Assembly: GCA_016795285.1 (NCBI GenBank)
Contig: JAEUIC010000011.1
Span: forward strand, 62,001 to 126,000
Length of the DNA stretch: 64,000 bases
Direction: 5' to 3'
Origin: Planctomycetota bacterium
GTDB taxonomy: Bacteria; Planctomycetota; B15-G4; SIAN01
Shown here piece by piece: positions 60,759-64,000 of the stretch. Below the pieces are notes generated by a model. That model saw nothing but the letters and a program-made list of their open reading frames with translations, did not search any database and was not told the origin of the DNA. A program made the translations under genes and the position numbers. Position 1 is the stretch's first letter, and the number at the start of each line of letters is the position of its first letter.

Positions 60759-61975
60759 GCCTGCCTCCCTGCGCGCGCCGCGACGGCCGCTTCGTAGATC
60801 CCCGCCAGCCGTTCGCCTTGCCGCGCCACGTGGTACTCCGCCTCGACGTGGCGCCGCCCCGCGATCGCCATCGCTTCCCAACGCGACGGGTTCTCCGCGA
60901 ACCAGCGCAGGTGGCGCACGAGCCCCGCCACGTCGCGCTCGTCGGCGAGGAGCCCCGTCTCGCCGTGGCGCACCACCGACGGGATGTCGCAATGGGTCGA
61001 GCTCACGATCGGCAGCCCGCTCGCCGCCATCTCGATCAAGCTCACCGGCGCGCCGCCCTCGGTGTCGCCATCGGCGGCGGTGACGCTCGGCGAGACGAAG
61101 AGGTGCGCGCGCGCTGCCTCCTCGAAGAAGACGCGGTGCGGCTGGTAGCCGAGCAGGCGCGTCCTGTCGCGCAGCCCGTGCCGCTCGAGCGCGGCGAGGA
61201 TCCGCTCCTTCTCGGGGTGGCTGCGCGGGTCGGCGCTGGCGTCGCCGATGATCGCGATCTCGACGTCGCGATGGTCGCGCGCGAACTCGCCGATGGCGTC
61301 GAGCGCGTCGGGGAACCCCTTCTTCTCGCGGAACGACCCGGCGAGGAGGAAGCGCAGCGTGCCGCCGTCCCAGGTGCGCGGGCGGAAGGCGATGGCGTCG
61401 ACGTCGACGCCCAAGTGGTGCACCGTCACCTTCGCCTCGGGGCAGCCGAGCGCGACGAGGCAGCGCCCCATGTGCGGCCCCTCGCAGAGGACGCGGTCGA
61501 CCGCCGCGAACATCGCGCGGTAGCGCGCGAGCCACTTCGGCTTCTGGCGCGGCAGGAAGTTGACGTCCTTGCCGTAGAAGGTCGCGACGTGGGCGAGACC
61601 CGCCTCTCGGGCCGCCTCGACGTCGCGGCAGGCGTGGTCGCCCCAGTGCGAGTGGATCAGCGCCGCGCCGGCGCGGCGCGCCGCGTCGACGACGAAGCGG
61701 CTCCAGCTCGGCTCGCGCCACGCCTGCCAGAACGAGCGCTTGACGCCGCGCTCCTTCCTCTGCTCGATCGCCGGCCAGTCGAACTGGTCAAGATGCTCGA
61801 CGCCGTCGCAGACGACGCGGCTCTCGACGCGCTCCGCCGGCAGGTGCTTCACCTGCGCGAAGAGCCACGTCGAGGTGAGCGGCAGCCAGTAGGGCACGCT
61901 CTGCAGCGCGACCATCCGCTTCGCCGCACCTTCGCTGCCGCGCGACCGGCGCACGTCGCTCGCCGCTGCGCTCAT
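60755..61975 (-). CDS. GT4-family glycosyltransferase
   Basis: This 406-residue retaining glycosyltransferase has a GT-B fold. The C-terminal half has the motifs RFLLAGSFREKKGFPDALDA, LLGYQPHRVFFEEAARAHLF and the E-x7-E signature (EGGAPVSLIEMAASGLPIV). The N-terminal acceptor domain has LIHSHWGDHAC and VATFYGKDVN. It should add a sugar from a nucleotide donor to a lipid or glycan acceptor at the cytoplasmic face. The ATG at 61975 overlaps the formyltransferase stop by 4 nt. Confidence 0.88.
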   Translation of the reverse strand: MSAAASDVRRSRGSEGAAKRMVALQSVPYWLPLTSTWLFAQVKHLPAERVESRVVCDGVEHLDQFDWPAIEQRKERGVKRSFWQAWREPSWSRFVVDAARRAGAALIHSHWGDHACRDVEAAREAGLAHVATFYGKDVNFLPRQKPKWLARYRAMFAAVDRVLCEGPHMGRCLVALGCPEAKVTVHHLGVDVDAIAFRPRTWDGGTLRFLLAGSFREKKGFPDALDAIGEFARDHRDVEIAIIGDASADPRSHPEKERILAALERHGLRDRTRLLGYQPHRVFFEEAARAHLFVSPSVTAADGDTEGGAPVSLIEMAASGLPIVSSTHCDIPSVVRHGETGLLADERDVAGLVRHLRWFAENPSRWEAMAIAGRRHVEAEYHVARQGERLAGIYEAAVAARAGRQA

Positions 61976-62940
61976 CGTTCGCCCCGCTCCGTCGAGTCCT
62001 CGCCGCCCGTTCCCGCGGACCGCCGCGCGCCGCCGCAGAGCAGCCCCCGCGCCAGGTTGCGCAACTGCCGCGACCAGCGCAGCCGCGGCGCGACGCGGAT
62101 CTTGCCGTCGCGATGGGCGACGAAGTAGCCGCTCGCATCGCGACCGACGCTGCCGGCCGGCCGCTCGGCGGTCGTGGAGGCGGGGCCCGGCTGCGCGGCG
62201 CCGATCGTCCACTTCGCGCCGGCGTAGCGCCCCAGCGGCCAGCGCGCGCCGTCGAGCCAGTGCTGCGTGCCGCGCAGCGCGTGCCAGCAACGCTCGAGCG
62301 ACCAGCCGTCGAAGTCGATCAACGGCTCGTCGCGGCGCACGGCGCGCGCGCGCGGCGTCGGGCGTGGCCCCTGCGCGCGCGGCTCCGCGCGACCGGCGGC
62401 GAGCGCGTCGGCCACCGCCGCCATCAGCCGCGCGCCGATCGGCTCGACGCGCGCGGTCAGCTCGGCGAGCGGCAGGCCCGGCTCCACCGCGACGCGCTCC
62501 TGCGCGAGGATCGGCCCGCTGTCCTCGCCTTCGTCGAGCGCGTGGACCGTCACGCCGATCTCGCGCTCGAAGGCGAGGTACTGCCAGAGCCACGGATAGG
62601 GGCCGGGCCAGCGCGGCAGCAGCGACGGGTGGAGGTTGATCGCGCCGTGGCGCGCCAGCGCGATCACCGCGGCCGGCAGGAGCTGCGTCAACGAGGCGAT
62701 CGCCAGCAGGTCGGGCGCCGCCGCGCGCACGAACGGCTCGAGCGCGCCGCGCGTCCCCTTGTCGAGCAGCAGGTAGGGCAATCCGCGGCCGCGCGCGAAC
62801 TCGGCCAGCGCGCTGCCCTGGTCCGGTCGCGCGCCGCGCCCCCCCGACTCGACGATCGCGACGACCGCGTGGCGCTCCGCCAGCGCCGCGAGCGGCGCGA
62901 GCGAGAAGCCGTGGCTGCGGCCCATGAAGAGGACGCGCAT
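61972..62940 (-). CDS. Formyltransferase of sugar N-formyltransferase type
   Basis: This 322-residue protein has a folate-dependent formyltransferase domain with INLHPSLLPRWPGPYPW (the Asn-His-...-LLP core) and DEGEDSGPILAQ (catalytic Asp). A shorter C-terminal part includes FDGWSLERCWHALRGTQHWL. It resembles Met-tRNA formyltransferase, ArnA N-terminal and sugar N-formyltransferases. The neighbouring DegT aminotransferase gene (18-nt gap) makes a 4-amino-sugar nucleotide the likely substrate. The last 35 residues are basic and low in complexity. Confidence 0.82.
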   Translation of the reverse strand: MRVLFMGRSHGFSLAPLAALAERHAVVAIVESGGRGARPDQGSALAEFARGRGLPYLLLDKGTRGALEPFVRAAAPDLLAIASLTQLLPAAVIALARHGAINLHPSLLPRWPGPYPWLWQYLAFEREIGVTVHALDEGEDSGPILAQERVAVEPGLPLAELTARVEPIGARLMAAVADALAAGRAEPRAQGPRPTPRARAVRRDEPLIDFDGWSLERCWHALRGTQHWLDGARWPLGRYAGAKWTIGAAQPGPASTTAERPAGSVGRDASGYFVAHRDGKIRVAPRLRWSRQLRNLARGLLCGGARRSAGTGGEDSTERGER

Positions 62941-62958
62941 CGCGTCGCGCCGTCCCGC

Positions 62959-64000
62959 TCAGCCCGCGAGCGAGCGGCGCACCGCTTCGACCACGTCGGC
63001 GACGTCGGCATCGGTGAGCTTGGGCGTGAGCGGCAGGCTCACCGTCTCGCGGCCGAAGGCGAGCGCGTGCGGGCAGCTCTCCGGCTTCCAGCCGAGCTCG
63101 CGCTGGTAGTAGGGATGCTCGGCGAGGCTCAGGTAGTGGACGCCGACGCCGATGCCGTGCGCGGTCATGCGATCGAGGAACGCGTCGCGTTCCACGCCGC
63201 AGCGCTGCGGGTCGATGCGCACCTGGTAGAGGTGGTAGGCGTGCTTCTCGTGCGCGGCGGTCGGCGCCGGCAAGCCGATCGGCAGCCCGGCGAGCGCCGC
63301 GTCGTAGGCGCGCCAGATCTGCTGGCGGCGCCGCCAGCTCGCCTCGACGCGCGCCAGCTGATGGAGGCCGATCGACGCCTGCAGGTCGGTGAGGTTGTTC
63401 TTGAAGCCGCACTCGACCACGGAGTAGTGCTTGTAGCCCGAGTCGGAGAAGCGCTTCCAGGCGTCGCGGCTCATGCCGTGCAGCGCCAGGATGCGGATGC
63501 GGTCCAGGTCCTCCTGCCGGCGGGCGATCACCATGCCGCCTTCGCCGGTCACCACGTTCTTCGTCACGTAGAAGCTGAAGCAGCCGAAGTCGCCGAAGGT
63601 GCCGGCGTGCTGCCCGCGCCACTGCGTCTCGATCGCGTGGGCGCAGTCTTCGATCATCCAGAGGCCGTGGTCGCGCGCGATCGCCCCGAGCGCGTCCATG
63701 TCGCACGAGCGGCCGGCGAGGTGGACCGGCAGCAGCGCCTTGGTGCGCGGCGTGATCTTGCGGCGGACGTCGGCGGGATCGAGGTTGCCGGTCACCGGAT
63801 CGATGTCGGCGATCACCGGCGTGCCGCCCGCGTGCAGCACCGCGTTGGCCGTCGCGCAGAAGGTGAGCGCGGTGGTGATCACCTCGTCGCCCGGCTGCAG
63901 GTCGCGCGCCACCATGCAGAGGTGGAGCGCCGCGGTCGCCGAGCTGACCGCCGCCGCGGCCGGCACGCCCTTGTAGGCGGCGAAGTCGGACTGGAAGCGC
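62959..64000 (-). CDS. DegT/DnrJ/EryC1/StrS aminotransferase, truncated by the window edge
   Basis: About 347 residues of a PLP-dependent sugar aminotransferase; the first 30-40 residues lie beyond the right edge. The PLP Lys is in FSFYVTKNVVTGEGGMV. ALTFCATANAVLHAGGTPVIADID, LLPVHLAGRSCDMDAL and IEDCAHAIETQWRGQHAGTF are classic for the family. ArnB/perosamine synthase-like enzymes convert a 4-keto-sugar nucleotide to a 4-amino sugar. With the formyltransferase that follows, N-formylamino-sugar synthesis is inferred. It is the most upstream visible gene of a five-gene reverse-strand operon. Confidence 0.88.
   Translation of the reverse strand, partial: RFQSDFAAYKGVPAAAAVSSATAALHLCMVARDLQPGDEVITTALTFCATANAVLHAGGTPVIADIDPVTGNLDPADVRRKITPRTKALLPVHLAGRSCDMDALGAIARDHGLWMIEDCAHAIETQWRGQHAGTFGDFGCFSFYVTKNVVTGEGGMVIARRQEDLDRIRILALHGMSRDAWKRFSDSGYKHYSVVECGFKNNLTDLQASIGLHQLARVEASWRRRQQIWRAYDAALAGLPIGLPAPTAAHEKHAYHLYQVRIDPQRCGVERDAFLDRMTAHGIGVGVHYLSLAEHPYYQRELGWKPESCPHALAFGRETVSLPLTPKLTDADVADVVEAVRRSLAG

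Overview
The window is very GC-rich (roughly 70% by eye) and densely coded, with many 4-base ATGA/GTGA gene overlaps and no transposase, integrase, tRNA, rRNA or CRISPR array that I could find. Several exported FG-GAP/VCBS beta-propeller proteins, two CRTAC1 (FG-GAP plus ASPIC/UnbV) lipoproteins, an HExxH secreted protein like the DUF1570 group, an ECF sigma / anti-sigma / TPR-CHAT locus and carboxypeptidase-regulatory-like surface proteins point to a Planctomycetota-like bacterium with a complex envelope. That assignment is inference. It appears to be ordinary chromosome rather than a mobile island.

Layout. 1-3.1 kb: MFS exporter, PaaI-type thioesterase and two non-identical PurE proteins side by side. 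3.2-7.6 kb: small secreted protein, large membrane-anchored protein and a seven-repeat FG-GAP protein. 7.6-14 kb: VF530-type protein, membrane protein, M1 aminopeptidase, a HigBA-like toxin-antitoxin pair, an EamA transporter and a phosphodiesterase/phosphatase lipoprotein. 14.1-19.8 kb: a PaoABC-like periplasmic molybdenum hydroxylase (Tat Fe-S subunit, Mo subunit, FAD subunit) with a Cys-rich mini-protein, a DUF1326 protein and an exported protein. 20-25.2 kb: Rieske oxygenase, NYN nuclease, ATP-grasp enzyme, secreted protein and FG-GAP-like protein. 25.3-29.7 kb: ECF sigma, anti-sigma, TPR-CHAT protease and small secreted protein. 29.7-33.7 kb: a second molybdenum hydroxylase, resembling 4-hydroxybenzoyl-CoA reductase, whose FAD subunit carries an extra [4Fe-4S] motif. 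33.9-42.4 kb: CRTAC1 lipoprotein, GNAT, FemAB-like protein, alpha/alpha-toroid protein, FixJ-type regulator, BoxD/PaaZ-like aldehyde dehydrogenase and DUF2332 protein. 42.4-49.8 kb: membrane protein, S-adenosylhomocysteinase with an ArsR-methyltransferase regulator, S9 peptidase, alpha/beta hydrolase and di-heme peroxidase. 49.9-56.2 kb: a TrmO domain fused in frame to a TPR lipoprotein, a CRTAC1 partner, the HExxH protein and a zinc-ribbon membrane protein. 56.2-64 kb: MFS, sulfotransferase and a tight reverse-strand operon (DegT aminotransferase, formyltransferase, glycosyltransferase, second sulfotransferase, carotenoid-type FAD oxidoreductase) that looks like surface glycan or glycolipid modification and runs off the right edge.

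Patterns across genes. (1) Many transcription units are preceded by a (GC)TAnnnT box. In at least six cases the box lies only 6-9 nt before the start codon and no Shine-Dalgarno sequence is present, which predicts leaderless mRNAs. (2) Short tandem duplications of 11-24 bp recur inside genes, where they keep the reading frame, and over ribosome-binding regions. (3) The two most unusual loci are the ECF sigma / membrane anti-sigma / periplasmic TPR-CHAT protease set and the TrmO-lipobox-TPR fusion.
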